Assembly: GCA_021818105.1 (NCBI GenBank)
Contig: JAKAFB010000002.1
Span: 57,813-121,812, forward strand
From: Acidobacteriota bacterium
Lineage (GTDB): Bacteria > Acidobacteriota > Terriglobia > Terriglobales > Acidobacteriaceae
DNA: 64,000 nucleotides
Reading direction: 5' to 3'
Part shown: positions 8,258-16,769 of the stretch, piece by piece
Layout of the letters: each line of letters begins with the position of its first letter
Numbering within the stretch: position 1 is the stretch's first letter
Program-made: the position numbers and the translations under genes
Notes under the pieces: generated by a model
Told to the model about the DNA's origin: nothing
Database searches by the model: none
The model's input: the letters and a program-made list of their open reading frames with translations, nothing else

Positions 8258-9850
8258 TCAGCGGCAAGCGTCGTTGCCGGCAGCAGGGACTGCGAAGAAG
8301 GTGATGCTGGCTGGGGCGAGATGCACCGCGCCAGCGTGTTGCGGTGCGGGCTGGAGCTTCGGCAGATCACCAGAGGCGCTGAGTTGCAAAGGGGCTCCGT
8401 TGAGCAGTACGGAAGTGCTCATGAGATCGTGCGCGGTGAGGCTATAACGACTTGAGAGCATGGGGAGCATGAGCTCAAGCGTGTCGGTCCTGCTGGCATT
8501 GATGGCCAGCACAGCAACACCGCCGGAGTGACCGCGCAGGCAATGTGCGTAGAGATAGAGATCCGGCCGAGGCGACTTGCCCGCATCGAGCACTGTTGTA
8601 CCCATCATGCGGCGCCACAACAGGGCAGCCCAATAATTCGGGCGCGGAGTGAGTGTGGTCTCGTCCAGTAGTGCATAATCGCTGGCATCAAGGGTGTTGT
8701 GCATCACGACTTTTACGCCAAGCTTTGCAAGCATGCCAAGCTGGTTGAGATAGCGAAAGGTATCGATGAAATCCGCTGCCCAGGGATCACCGCCGCACGC
8801 TGCTTCCGCAGTCTCGGTCAGCCAGAGCGGCTTGCCTGGAGCGTACTTGTCCCGCAAGGCTGAGTAGTATTCCTCATCGCGATGGGTACGGGATAGCCAG
8901 TTGTCAGTGAGCGCATCCTGCGGAGAAATACCTCCCGGTGCGCCATCCGGAGCGCATCGCTGGGAAACGGCTCCATAGAAATGATAGGAGAAGGCGTCGA
9001 GACCACCAGGACCCTCAGCCATCAGCATGTCCTCGGAGTGGATCATGTGCAGGTTGGCCATGTTGCCGAGTGTGCCGGCTTCGCCCACGGAACCGGGCCC
9101 TAGGATTTTCATCGTTGGGGATGCCTTTTTTACGTAGTCATGGAAGGCCTTGAAGTCGCGGCCGTAGGCGGCTGCGTCATAACCTTTGGGCGCGCCGCCC
9201 ATGGAGGCAAAGGTTGGCTCATTAAACATCTCAGCGGCCGCGATGTGGCCGCCTGAGCTATGCGTGAAGCGCAGAATCTTCTCGGCTTCGACAGGCGTCC
9301 AGACGCCATCGGAGTTTCGGACTCCCGTGCTGATGGCAAATGACGTGACTAGTTGAGCATTGGTAGCCTTGGCGAAATCAAGCACTCCGCGCCACTCCTT
9401 GCGGGTGAGCACGCCGTTGAAGCCGGTGGGAGCCTTTGCGGGTGCGGGAGCATCCGAGTCCTGAAAATAAGTGGAGTTGGCCCAGGTGCCGCTGACGCGC
9501 ACATATGCAGGCCCCAGTGCCGCGGCCAGCTTGCGCAGTTGCTGGTTGGACAGATCAACCGGCGGGCGATAGCGGTAAAGGGAGGCAGGCATACCTCCGG
9601 GCGTTGGCTGTGTGGTATCAGCCGGAGCATTGGACTGCGACTTGTAGGGAGCCCAGAAGCGGCCACCGGTCACCTCAATCATCTCGATGTTGTAGGACTG
9701 GTAGCGCTCGTCGACCGTGCCGATGGCGGGCATGGATTGGGGAGCTAGGGTAACAGCTTGTGCATGTGCAGCATGAGGCGAAAAGAAGCAGGCGGAGAGT
9801 GCAATCGAAAATACGCCGAAGCAGGGAAGAGGGCTGATGTGTCGCTTCAT
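8258..9850 (-). CDS. secreted clan GH-A glycoside hydrolase, GH79-like
   Basis: A 530-residue protein with a signal peptide (about 1-31, ending AHAQA), then a (beta/alpha)8 barrel of heparanase/beta-glucuronidase type. The likely acid/base is Glu211 in MFNEPTF and the nucleophile Glu346 in LWLTETAEA; both sit at the ends of strands 4 and 7 as clan GH-A requires, and AGPAYVRVSGTW resembles GH79 barrel entry. A C-terminal beta-sandwich follows (from about residue 410). The best guess is GH79 acting on uronic-acid-containing polysaccharide, but assignment between GH79 and neighbouring GH-A families needs a profile search. It ends 24 bases from the convergent phosphatase gene. Confidence 0.7.
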   Translation of the reverse strand: MKRHISPLPCFGVFSIALSACFFSPHAAHAQAVTLAPQSMPAIGTVDERYQSYNIEMIEVTGGRFWAPYKSQSNAPADTTQPTPGGMPASLYRYRPPVDLSNQQLRKLAAALGPAYVRVSGTWANSTYFQDSDAPAPAKAPTGFNGVLTRKEWRGVLDFAKATNAQLVTSFAISTGVRNSDGVWTPVEAEKILRFTHSSGGHIAAAEMFNEPTFASMGGAPKGYDAAAYGRDFKAFHDYVKKASPTMKILGPGSVGEAGTLGNMANLHMIHSEDMLMAEGPGGLDAFSYHFYGAVSQRCAPDGAPGGISPQDALTDNWLSRTHRDEEYYSALRDKYAPGKPLWLTETAEAACGGDPWAADFIDTFRYLNQLGMLAKLGVKVVMHNTLDASDYALLDETTLTPRPNYWAALLWRRMMGTTVLDAGKSPRPDLYLYAHCLRGHSGGVAVLAINASRTDTLELMLPMLSSRYSLTAHDLMSTSVLLNGAPLQLSASGDLPKLQPAPQHAGAVHLAPASITFFAVPAAGNDACR

Positions 9851-9988
9851 GAAGCACCGCGAATGTGGAATTGTTCCAGCTCTCAGGCGTGCACGGGAGC
9901 TTTCAGCTTAACGGGAACACTCTAGTTGATGAGGGTTTTGCGCGGCAAACCCGATATGGAAGGTTACTGGGCAGGGGCGTGCTGAAGG

Positions 9989-10033
9989 AAAAAGGCAGGC
10001 GAGGCCTCCCGAGGAGCCAATAGACCCCGCCTG
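9989..10033 (-). terminator. intrinsic terminator after the DUF4097 gene
   Basis: Read on the minus strand, CAGGCG (10033-10028) pairs with CGCCTG (10001-9996), with a further inner CCTC/GAGG stem, and is followed by CC and TTTTT (9993-9989). It lies 45 bases after the stop of the DUF4097 protein and would end the adaptor-DUF4097 transcript. Confidence 0.65.
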
Positions 10034-10077
10034 TGGAACAAACTTGAGGAGCAGAAAGGTTTCTGCTGCCTGATCTT

Positions 10078-10908
10078 TCAGTGAATGCGAATGCTGCCTG
10101 ATCCGGTATCAATATGCACGGTTGGACCACCGCTGCCGATTCTGCCGCTGACGTGGTGCCGGCTGATGGTGCCCTGTGTTGCCATCTCGCGATCGGTGTG
10201 AATGCTGCCCGAGCCTGTTGAAGCTTCCAGCACGAACCCAGCAGCGCTGGGCCATAACTCCACATCACCGGAGCCTGTGTGCAGGCGCCACGAATTCACG
10301 GGCGATCCGGCCACCTTGATGCTGCCGGAGCCTGTGCTGGCTTGCAGCCCACCATTGATATTGCGCAGCTCAATGCCCCCTGATCCGGTTCTTACACGCA
10401 CATCGCCGGTGCCTGACTGCTCCGCATAGATATCTCCTGAGCCTGTGCTCAGGGTGAAGCCGCCATGAAGGCCAGTGGCGCGAATACCGCCGGATCCGGT
10501 TGAGATTTTCGCATTGTCGCCCACGCCGTCAATGGAGATCTCCCCGGAACCTGAACTGGCTTCGAGGAATGTGTTAGCTGGCGCTTGAATCTCGTACGCA
10601 ATGCTGATGTTCTGCAGGCTGTAGTTGTGCGCGCCGATGCGAATGATGTTTCCGGTTTGCTCAATGGGTGGGTTGGTGGCTACTTCGCGTACCCGCGCCT
10701 CATTGCCGCACCAACCGGAGCGGACGCGACCAAAGATGTGCACCTGATTGTCGGCTCCGTGTGTGATGTGAATGCTGCCTGATCCAGTGGTCACAGTCAG
10801 CTCCACGCGGCCATTGACGGTGAGGGTGCGTTCAAATGTAGCTTCTGCTGCCAGCGCGGGAAGCACGGCAATTGCCAGTGCAGCCGCTACCATCCAGATG
10901 TGTTTCAT
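10078..10908 (-). CDS. DUF4097 family repeat beta-strand protein, secreted
   Basis: A 276-residue protein with a signal peptide (WMVAAALAIAVLPALAAEA). Almost all of the mature part is a series of nine short repeats with core [ST]-[TS]-G-S-G-x-[IV], spaced about 15-25 residues apart (TTGSGSIHI, SSGSGEISI, STGSGGIRA, STGSGDIYA, RTGSGGIEL, STGSGSIKV, HTGSGDVEL, STGSGSIHT, DTGSGSIRI). This is the pattern of the DUF4097/putative adhesin fold, a single-stranded beta-helix where each GSG turn stacks on the next. Function of the family is not established. The ribosome site GAGGAG is strong. The gene follows the HlyD-type adaptor by 44 bases on the same strand and is probably co-transcribed with it. 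Confidence 0.88.
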   Translation of the reverse strand: MKHIWMVAAALAIAVLPALAAEATFERTLTVNGRVELTVTTGSGSIHITHGADNQVHIFGRVRSGWCGNEARVREVATNPPIEQTGNIIRIGAHNYSLQNISIAYEIQAPANTFLEASSGSGEISIDGVGDNAKISTGSGGIRATGLHGGFTLSTGSGDIYAEQSGTGDVRVRTGSGGIELRNINGGLQASTGSGSIKVAGSPVNSWRLHTGSGDVELWPSAAGFVLEASTGSGSIHTDREMATQGTISRHHVSGRIGSGGPTVHIDTGSGSIRIH

Positions 10909-10952
10909 ATTCTCCTCGCCTGATGCGGACCGGTTGGTTCAAGCCGGTTTCT

Positions 10953-12158
10953 TTACTGCTGCAGAACGACCTGGTCGCCTTCCTTGAGGCCGCTCATGAT
11001 TTCAGTGACGGAGCCATTGGACAGTCCTACTTTTACGGGCACTTTGCGCATGCCGTCTTTCTGATTCTTGTCCGGCACATTGATAAATGCATTCTTCTGA
11101 TTGTCGTAACTGACGGCATTTTCCGGCACGGTGAGTACGCCCTTGTGTTCATCCAGCAAGATCTCTGCGTTGGCCGTCATGTTAGCCTTCAGTTCTCCGC
11201 CGGGATTGTCAATGGAGACGCGGACCTCAAAGGTGGTCACATTGTCCTTTTCCACGCCGAGTGGTGCAATCTTGGTGACCTTGCCGTTGAAGACGCGGTT
11301 GCGGAAGCTTTCCACCTTAATGCGAGCGGGCTGGCCAAGGTAAACGTGTGCAATGTCCGCTTCGTCCACCTTGCCCTTGACGTAGACCTGGGTAGTGTCG
11401 CCCTCCGTCATGACCAGCGTTGCAGTTGATCCCAGCACAAGGATGGAGCTGACAGCGTCGCCAATTTCGACATCGCGAGACAGGACTACTCCATCCATAG
11501 GCGCAATGATTGTGGTGTAGCTGAGCTGCTCTTCAAGCTGTTTAAGGCTGGCCTGGTTCTGCTGGACCTCGGCGCGAGCCTGCCTGAGTTTGGCGGTATC
11601 CACGCCGATTTGCGCTCGGGCTGCATCCCGCTTGTTGAGCGCTGCCAGATAAGCGCGGTTCGCGTCGTCGAGTGCCTGCTGGCTGACAATACCCTGCTTG
11701 GCCATCTGCAAGTTGCGGTCGAGCGTGGTCTTGTACATGGGCAGATCAGGCGCGGCAGCGTTCACCTTATCCTGCTCAATGTTGGCCTGGAACGTCGTCA
11801 CGTTGGCTTCCGCGGCGGCCAGCTGCGCCCGTTGAGCTTCCACCTGCGCCAGAATCTCCTGCTGATCAAGCTGCGCCAGCGGTTGCCCTTTGCGCACGCG
11901 GTCATTGATGTCAACGAAGAGCTTCTCGACAATTCCCGAGGCCTTGGACTTGACCTCTACTTTGGTAATAGGCTGGATTTTGCCCGTGGCGACCACGGAG
12001 CGGGTTACGTCGCCGCGTTGCACTTTAGCAAGGCGGTTGGGATCTATCTGCGAACCCTTAACCATGCGGGCCGCCATAATCCCAAGCGCTCCCACAATCA
12101 CCACGGCACCAATGCCGAGCCAAATCCAGAAGCGTTTGTTTTTGCGCGACGCAGCCAC
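10953..12158 (-). CDS. efflux periplasmic adaptor (HlyD/MacA-like membrane fusion protein)
   Basis: A 401-residue membrane fusion protein: N-terminal cytoplasmic basic stretch (ASRKNKR), one membrane helix (WIWLGIGAVVIVGALGIMAA), a first lipoyl half (GKIQPITKVEVKSKASGIVEKLFVDINDRVRKG), a long alpha-hairpin coiled coil (about 105-220), the second lipoyl half (YTTIIAPMDGVVLSRDVEIGDAV), and beta-barrel and membrane-proximal domains. It resembles MacA-type adaptors that link an inner-membrane pump to an outer-membrane channel. I place the start at a GTG at 12158 because GGGAGG lies 7 bases upstream and the product then begins right before the helix; in-frame ATG codons at 12221 and 12341 have no such signal. 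The pump genes are not in the window next to it. Confidence 0.88.
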   Translation of the reverse strand: MAASRKNKRFWIWLGIGAVVIVGALGIMAARMVKGSQIDPNRLAKVQRGDVTRSVVATGKIQPITKVEVKSKASGIVEKLFVDINDRVRKGQPLAQLDQQEILAQVEAQRAQLAAAEANVTTFQANIEQDKVNAAAPDLPMYKTTLDRNLQMAKQGIVSQQALDDANRAYLAALNKRDAARAQIGVDTAKLRQARAEVQQNQASLKQLEEQLSYTTIIAPMDGVVLSRDVEIGDAVSSILVLGSTATLVMTEGDTTQVYVKGKVDEADIAHVYLGQPARIKVESFRNRVFNGKVTKIAPLGVEKDNVTTFEVRVSIDNPGGELKANMTANAEILLDEHKGVLTVPENAVSYDNQKNAFINVPDKNQKDGMRKVPVKVGLSNGSVTEIMSGLKEGDQVVLQQ

Positions 12159-12442
12159 TTTGAGCCTCCCGGGACGTGCGGAGAGCCGAAGCTCCCGAAC
12201 GGGTGAAAATGGGTGAACCATGCCGGCGCGCATGGCCACCAAAATGAGGCCTGTATTACGCGACGGCGCTGCCGAGCACTTCTCAAGCAGCGAGCACCCA
12301 CATTGCCATGGATCCTCTCGCTGCTGTCTCTCCATACGCATCCGGCTTTGTATTGGTTCCGGGAAATTATTCTGCGAATTTCAACTTGGTTATTTGGCAA
12401 TATGAGATGTGTGGGGCACATCACAGAACAGCGCACAATGCT
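12159..12442. promoter_or_regulatory. divergent promoter region
   Basis: 284 bases between the GTG of the adaptor gene (minus) and the ATG of the CNNM/CorC gene (plus). The part 12360-12440 is notably AT-rich (ttattctgcgaatttcaacttggttatttggcaat) and is the likely promoter zone for the plus-strand gene. I cannot fix -35/-10 boxes with confidence. Open frames that cross this region lack domain resemblance. Confidence 0.4.
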
Positions 12443-13849
12443 ATGCTCACAGGCAAGATGCACGGTTTGTCACTGCTGCAGTTTGTTGCTGTCGGCCTGC
12501 TGGTTCTGGCCAACGCATTTTTTGTGGCTGCAGAGTTTGCGCTAGTGAGCGTGCGCGACACGCGGATTGAGCAGATGGCGGCAGCGAGTGTGCCGGGAGC
12601 ATGGGCGGCACAGCGGCTGCTGCAGCAGTTGGATGACTTTCTGCCCGCCGTGCAACTTGGAGTGACGCTTTGCTCGCTGGCCCTGGGCTGGATTGGAGAG
12701 CCTTTGGCGGCCGGCCTGTTTCTGCAATGGCTTGAGGGCGTGCCGCATGCAAAGTTTTATGCACACCTGGGCGCGGTTGTTCTTGGCTTTGCCTTCATCA
12801 CATATATGGAGGTTGTGGTAGGCGAGCTGGTCCCCAAGTCACTTGCGCTGCGACGACCTGAGGCGCTTGCCGTTGCCGTAGCTCCTCCCATGCTGCTGTT
12901 TATGGCGGTCACGCGTCCGGCGGTGCGTCTCCTGCGCAACTCTGCGGCGCTTCTCCTGCGCGGCTTTGATGTGCCCATGACAGAGCGATCTGCTGTGCAT
13001 TCACCGGAGGAGTTGAAGTTGATAGCCACGGCGGCGCGGCGGATGGGGGTTCTACCCAAGTATCAGGAAACAGTGGTACACCGTGCTTTGGAGCTGGATG
13101 ATGTGCCGGTCAGGGAGATTATGACGCCGCGTCAGCAGATCTTCTCTCTCCCTTCGGATATGCCGATTGAGCAGGCCAGTGCTCAGGTCATCGAGCGGAA
13201 ATTCTCGCGTATTCCCGTGTATGACGAGAGCCGAGGCCCGGAGCACATTATTGGCGTGGTCTATGCAAGAGATTTAGCCCGGCTGATGTTTTTTCGGCCG
13301 CGCACGCCAGCCGGCACTGCATCCCAGCGGGCAGGCATTGTCCCGTTTGTGGAGTTGAAGCTGAGCCAGATCATGCGCAACATCCTGGTGGTACCGGAGA
13401 CAAAGACAGTCCTCGACCTGATTCGTGACTTCCAGCAACTCCGACGCCATATGGCCATTGTGGTGGATGAGTACGGCTCAACGGTTGGGCTTGTGACCGC
13501 AGAAGACGCACTTGAACAACTGACCGGCGACTTGGAGGATGAGTTTGATGATCCCGCCCGTCCGGTGCTGACCACCGCCTCTGGAGCGCTGCTGATGGAT
13601 GGAAGTGTGAATCTGCGTGATCTGGAAACCCAGATGCAGTGGAATCTGCCACGCGAAGGCGGCATTGAAACCCTGGCGGGATTTGTGATGATGCGCCTGG
13701 GTCACATCCCAAAACCGGGAGAATGTGTGGAGTTCAGGGGCCGAAAGCTGACGGTTGTCGAGATGGAAGGGCGAAGAATTAGCCGTATTCGTGTGGAGGA
13801 TGCTCCACCGCCCCAAGCAGAGATTCGGGCGAACCAACCGGACAGTTGA
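12443..13849 (+). CDS. CNNM/CorC (TlyC-type) membrane protein with CBS pair
   Basis: A 468-residue protein with the standard order DUF21/CNNM membrane domain (three to four helices, about 10-180), two CBS domains (about 200-335; REIMTPRQQIFSLP and SRIPVYDES mark CBS1, MAIVVDEYGSTVGLVTAED marks CBS2) and a C-terminal CorC_HlyC domain (about 350-440). This family exports Mg2+ or Co2+, or regulates such transport; the old haemolysin label is not supported functionally. Two ATG codons compete for the start, 12443 and 12458 (MHGLSLLQF); the latter has AGG six bases ahead. The frame is open up to 12308 but that part is AT-rich and non-family. Confidence 0.9.
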   Translation: MLTGKMHGLSLLQFVAVGLLVLANAFFVAAEFALVSVRDTRIEQMAAASVPGAWAAQRLLQQLDDFLPAVQLGVTLCSLALGWIGEPLAAGLFLQWLEGVPHAKFYAHLGAVVLGFAFITYMEVVVGELVPKSLALRRPEALAVAVAPPMLLFMAVTRPAVRLLRNSAALLLRGFDVPMTERSAVHSPEELKLIATAARRMGVLPKYQETVVHRALELDDVPVREIMTPRQQIFSLPSDMPIEQASAQVIERKFSRIPVYDESRGPEHIIGVVYARDLARLMFFRPRTPAGTASQRAGIVPFVELKLSQIMRNILVVPETKTVLDLIRDFQQLRRHMAIVVDEYGSTVGLVTAEDALEQLTGDLEDEFDDPARPVLTTASGALLMDGSVNLRDLETQMQWNLPREGGIETLAGFVMMRLGHIPKPGECVEFRGRKLTVVEMEGRRISRIRVEDAPPPQAEIRANQPDS

Positions 13850-14124
13850 GGCATGGTTCTGAGTTATCCGTAGGTATATGTACCAGAAAAATAACAAGTT
13901 AGTTGGAGATGCTCGCCACGCCCTGCAGGGGAAGCGGGGCTGTGTGCTCGAAGCGGCGGGTTCTGCCGATTGTCAGATGATTGACCAATGTCAGACGAGA
14001 GAACTGGCGAACCAAGGTACTGCGAAGTAAAGGGCCTTATATGGGACCAAAGTAATAAATAACCTAATTACTTTGTGTAATGTGTCTGCAACTTTCATGC
14101 TAGTCTAGCGGCCTGGAGCGAAAT
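13850..14124. promoter_or_regulatory. AT-rich regulatory region with direct and inverted repeats
   Basis: 275 bases without a gene. TGTCAGA occurs twice in direct orientation, at 13971-13977 and 13989-13995 (18-base period, near two helical turns). Downstream, AAAGTAAT (14049-14056) and ATTACTTT (14067-14074) form a perfect 8-bp inverted repeat with a 10-base AT spacer. CCCTGCAGGG at 13921-13930 is a palindrome. These lie upstream of the small gene at 14125 and look like operator sites; no regulator is identified. Confidence 0.4.
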
Positions 14125-14568
14125 ATGAGACAAGACGTATATCGAGTCGCATACGACGAGGCCATCGCTGAACTTGGCGAGATCCTCAATAAGTTTGAGC
14201 AACTGCGCCTGCGCAAAGAACGTATCGAGAAGGCTCTGGATGTACTGAAGCCGCTCGTTTCCCTCCATGCGCCAAGCAGCCAAAGCCCTGAGCCGAACAA
14301 CAGCCAGAACGAGCCTACCCCTGAGCCAGTACCGCCGGTTATGGATCCCTCCCCCACCCATACCGCAGAAGCGGTAAGCCCGGCAGTGCCAGTGGCGGTT
14401 ATGCAGCGCATCGAGGAACCGATCTCCTACCCGGCTCCTCAGGCATCAGACAACTCAACGGACCCGTTCCAGCGGAGGATCAATAATGCGCTACGTCAGG
14501 GCTTCAGTTCAGGAGAAAGCAGAGAGTTTGCACGGTCATTTGCCGGCGGACTTTTCCGAGGTCGTTGA
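14125..14568 (+). CDS. small coiled-coil, Pro-rich protein of unknown function
   Basis: A 147-residue soluble protein. Residues 1-45 form a charged amphipathic helix likely to coil (EAIAELGEILNKFEQLRLRKERIEKA is the core, cited here only in part: LGEILNKFEQLRLRKERI). Residues 50-110 are low complexity, rich in Pro, Ser, Glu and Asn (PEPNNSQNEPTPEPVPP). The C-terminal 35 residues are again basic and helical (RRINNALRQGFSSGESREFARSF). No domain is recognised and no signal peptide is present. GGAG lies 7-10 bases before the ATG. It is a single-gene unit with its own upstream repeats and a strong terminator, which suggests independent regulation. Confidence 0.7.
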   Translation: MRQDVYRVAYDEAIAELGEILNKFEQLRLRKERIEKALDVLKPLVSLHAPSSQSPEPNNSQNEPTPEPVPPVMDPSPTHTAEAVSPAVPVAVMQRIEEPISYPAPQASDNSTDPFQRRINNALRQGFSSGESREFARSFAGGLFRGR

Positions 14569-14629
14569 AGCATATGAGGCAGGGCCATAGAGTGGTTGAG
14601 ATCGCTTCCTGTTGATAGTTACCTTCCGC

Positions 14630-14661
14630 GGCGGGGATGGATTTTCCATCCCCGCCTTTTT
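14630..14661 (+). terminator. strong intrinsic terminator
   Basis: A perfect 12-bp stem GGCGGGGATGGA (14630-14641), loop TTT, TCCATCCCCGCC (14645-14656), followed at once by TTTTTATT. It ends the small coiled-coil gene, 62 bases after its stop. Confidence 0.9.
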
Positions 14662-14863
14662 ATTGCTCCAAAAGTACCGCCAAGGTTCTGGGCAACGTGT
14701 TCCGTGGACTTGTCAGGCGTTCGATGCCACCGCAACGTACTGCGGCGTGCGAACTCATTGAAGAAGGCTGCGACGCGCAAGTAAAAATGCCTGCTACGGC
14801 TAAATCGTGGCTCTATGCTATGTTTCGACCGTGAGGAAAACGGGCAGTAATCCAGATGGTGCA

Positions 14864-15688
14864 ATGCAGAAGGCACAGGCAAAGGCACAGGCACAGGCAC
14901 AGGCAAAGGCAAAGGCAAAGGCAAAGGCAGGTAGGAAGCGATTGCCAGGGCTGAGGAAGAGCGATGGCTACATGCTCCACCCCTTCGACGCGGAAAACGG
15001 TGTGCGAACGAGCGGTCTGGTAGCAGGCCGAAATTTGAAGAGCGGCCACAGGCATGATCGATATGCGACGGCGTACTACGGGGTGGCGCCCTCGGTGTTT
15101 CATGCGCTCGTGGAACGCTGGCAACGCCTGCGGCCTGTGGATGCGGCGCAGAACTTCACATTTGTGGATGTAGGCGCGGGGATGGGACGGGCACTGTTGC
15201 TGGCGTCCGAGATGCGGTTCAGGGAAGTGCTGGGGGTGGAACTGAACCCAACACTCGTGCGCATTGCGCGACGCAATCTGTCTGCGTGGCGTAGACAAGG
15301 CAGGCAAAGATCCCAGGCGCGCGTGCTGTGCGCTGATGCAACGGAGTGGAAGTACCCGCTAGGGCCCTGCGTACTGTTCCTGTTCAATCCGTTTGGCGCG
15401 ACTGTCATGCGTCGGCTGCTGGTTCATGTGGCGCGGGACTTTGCGAGTCGGCCGGGAGAACTGGACCTTCTCTACATCAATAATGAGCAGGAAGGTGTGC
15501 TCGAAGGCCGGCGCGGATTCGCTCGCTTGTTTCTCGGCAAGGTCAGGCGCTCGCGTGCGGATGCAGCTGCGGACCGGGCCATTCTTGCGAATCAACCGGA
15601 CGGTGAATATGCTTCAGCACCCTATGAGGACTGCTCCATCTGGCGCTGGGTAGGGAACGGGCCAGATGGTCCTCATGTGGGGGGCTGA
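14864..15688 (+). CDS. class I SAM-dependent methyltransferase with Ala-Lys/Gln leader
   Basis: A 274-residue protein. The first 25 residues are alternating Ala with Gln or Lys (MQKAQAKAQAQAQAKAK then more AK pairs), encoded by a hexanucleotide repeat. The rest shows a Rossmann methyltransferase: motif I FVDVGAGMGRALL, the acidic end of beta-2 in VLGVELNPTLV, and motif IV LFLFNPFGATV. NPFG in place of NPPY suggests a non-base substrate, but this is not diagnostic; the substrate is unknown. ATG at 14864 is used because upstream GTG codons (14807, 14831) lack ribosome sites; even so no strong site precedes 14864. Between the terminator at 14661 and this start lie about 200 bases with no gene. 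Confidence 0.75.
   Translation: MQKAQAKAQAQAQAKAKAKAKAGRKRLPGLRKSDGYMLHPFDAENGVRTSGLVAGRNLKSGHRHDRYATAYYGVAPSVFHALVERWQRLRPVDAAQNFTFVDVGAGMGRALLLASEMRFREVLGVELNPTLVRIARRNLSAWRRQGRQRSQARVLCADATEWKYPLGPCVLFLFNPFGATVMRRLLVHVARDFASRPGELDLLYINNEQEGVLEGRRGFARLFLGKVRRSRADAAADRAILANQPDGEYASAPYEDCSIWRWVGNGPDGPHVGG
14872..14925. repeat. hexanucleotide microsatellite GGCAMA x 9
   Basis: Nine tandem units of GGCACA or GGCAAA (order: ACA, AAA, ACA, ACA, ACA, AAA, AAA, AAA, AAA by last three bases) followed by a degenerate GGCAGG. It lies inside the 5-prime end of the methyltransferase gene and encodes Ala-Gln and Ala-Lys pairs. Unit length of six means that gain or loss of units would keep the reading frame. 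Confidence 0.95.
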
Positions 15689-15785
15689 TAATTTTTTTTA
15701 TTTCTGAATTGACGGCTCCCCGCCGGAAGGGGAAAGCTGGTCAGATGCCGGACGGGTACCGCGCCGGCGGATTGCAGTTTTTTGC

Positions 15786-16763
15786 ATGGCGAATCGAGCA
15801 CATGATCTTGATCCGCTTCACCTTGGGAGCACTACGTTGAGAGAGCGGCATTTGATTCTGGGCATTGGTGAATTGTTGTGGGATCTGTTGCCGGAGGGAC
15901 CACGCCTGGGTGGCGCGCCGGCCAACTTTACGGTGATGGCGGGCCGACTGGGGAATCATGCGGTCATCCTGAGCCGCATAGGGCGGGACGACCTGGGACG
16001 GAAGGCCGTTGACCTGCTCGACCCGCTGCCAACCGATAGTACACACCTGCAGGTCGATCCGGTTCACGAGACCGGGCGAGTTACCGTGGTGCTGAAAGAC
16101 GGTCAGCCGGAGTACGAAATTCATCAGCCGGCGGCATGGGATTTCATGGAGCTTTCCGATGAATGGGTACAGATGGCGCAGCGGGCGGATGCCATCTGTT
16201 TCGGTTCGCTGGCCCAACGGAGCCCGGAGTCGCGGCAAACGATACAGACGCTGGCGGCACAGACGTCTTCGTCGTGCGTGCGTGTTTTTGATGTGAATCT
16301 GCGCACGCCTTTTTACTCCGGCGAAGTGGTGCAGGAGTCCCTTGAATTGGCGACAGTGATGAAAATGAATGACGCTGAGGTTCCGCAGGTGATGACGCTG
16401 CTTGGACTGCCCGCCGAGGAAGAGTTTCTGCCCGAGGCGCTGCGGACGAGCGCGGTGCGGCTGCTGGCGGAGTTCCCCACACTGCAACTGGTGGCGATTA
16501 CGCGAGGCGGACATGGCAGCCTGCTGGTGACGCGCGATGCGTGGCATGAGCATCCCGGTGTCCCGGCAAAGGTCGCGGATACGATTGGCGCGGGGGATGC
16601 CTTCACGGCGGCGATGACGCATTACCTGCTGCGCGGAGCAGGGCTGGCAACGCTCAACGAGGCAGGGAACCGCTGGGGCTCATGGGTTGCCTCGCAATCG
16701 GGGGCGATGCCCGAGTTGAACTCATCTGTTCGCTTTGAAATTGCTGCCGCCATTGAGGGATGA
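15786..16763 (+). CDS. PfkB-family carbohydrate kinase
   Basis: A 325-residue ribokinase-fold sugar kinase. It has the N-terminal GGAPANF motif (about 42-48), ILSRIGRDDLG, the DVNLR segment, and the C-terminal PfkB signature DTIGAGDAF with catalytic Asp in GAGD. The pattern GIGELLWDLLPEG near the N-terminus is close to bacterial fructokinases and 2-keto-3-deoxygluconate kinases; I cannot choose between them. The ATG at 15786 lacks a clear ribosome site, and a TTG inside the next 20 codons could be the real start. The gene is 6 bases from the following CRTAC1 gene, and a sugar-type GntR/LacI regulator is two genes downstream, which points to sugar catabolism. Confidence 0.87.
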   Translation: MANRAHDLDPLHLGSTTLRERHLILGIGELLWDLLPEGPRLGGAPANFTVMAGRLGNHAVILSRIGRDDLGRKAVDLLDPLPTDSTHLQVDPVHETGRVTVVLKDGQPEYEIHQPAAWDFMELSDEWVQMAQRADAICFGSLAQRSPESRQTIQTLAAQTSSSCVRVFDVNLRTPFYSGEVVQESLELATVMKMNDAEVPQVMTLLGLPAEEEFLPEALRTSAVRLLAEFPTLQLVAITRGGHGSLLVTRDAWHEHPGVPAKVADTIGAGDAFTAAMTHYLLRGAGLATLNEAGNRWGSWVASQSGAMPELNSSVRFEIAAAIEG

Positions 16764-16769
16764 GGAGCA

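Noticed and set aside
10080..10800. Periodic DNA pattern that could look like a repeat array or CRISPR
   Set aside because: The period is irregular and is explained by GSG turns of a coding beta-helix protein; no spacers or cas genes.
12308..12442. 45-residue N-terminal extension of the CNNM/CorC protein
   Set aside because: AT-rich control region; family proteins begin at the first membrane helix, near the ATG codons at 12443/12458.
15741..16622. 293-residue antisense frame opposite the PfkB kinase
   Set aside because: His/Arg/Gln-rich product typical of antisense frames of GC-rich genes; the plus-strand kinase motifs are decisive.
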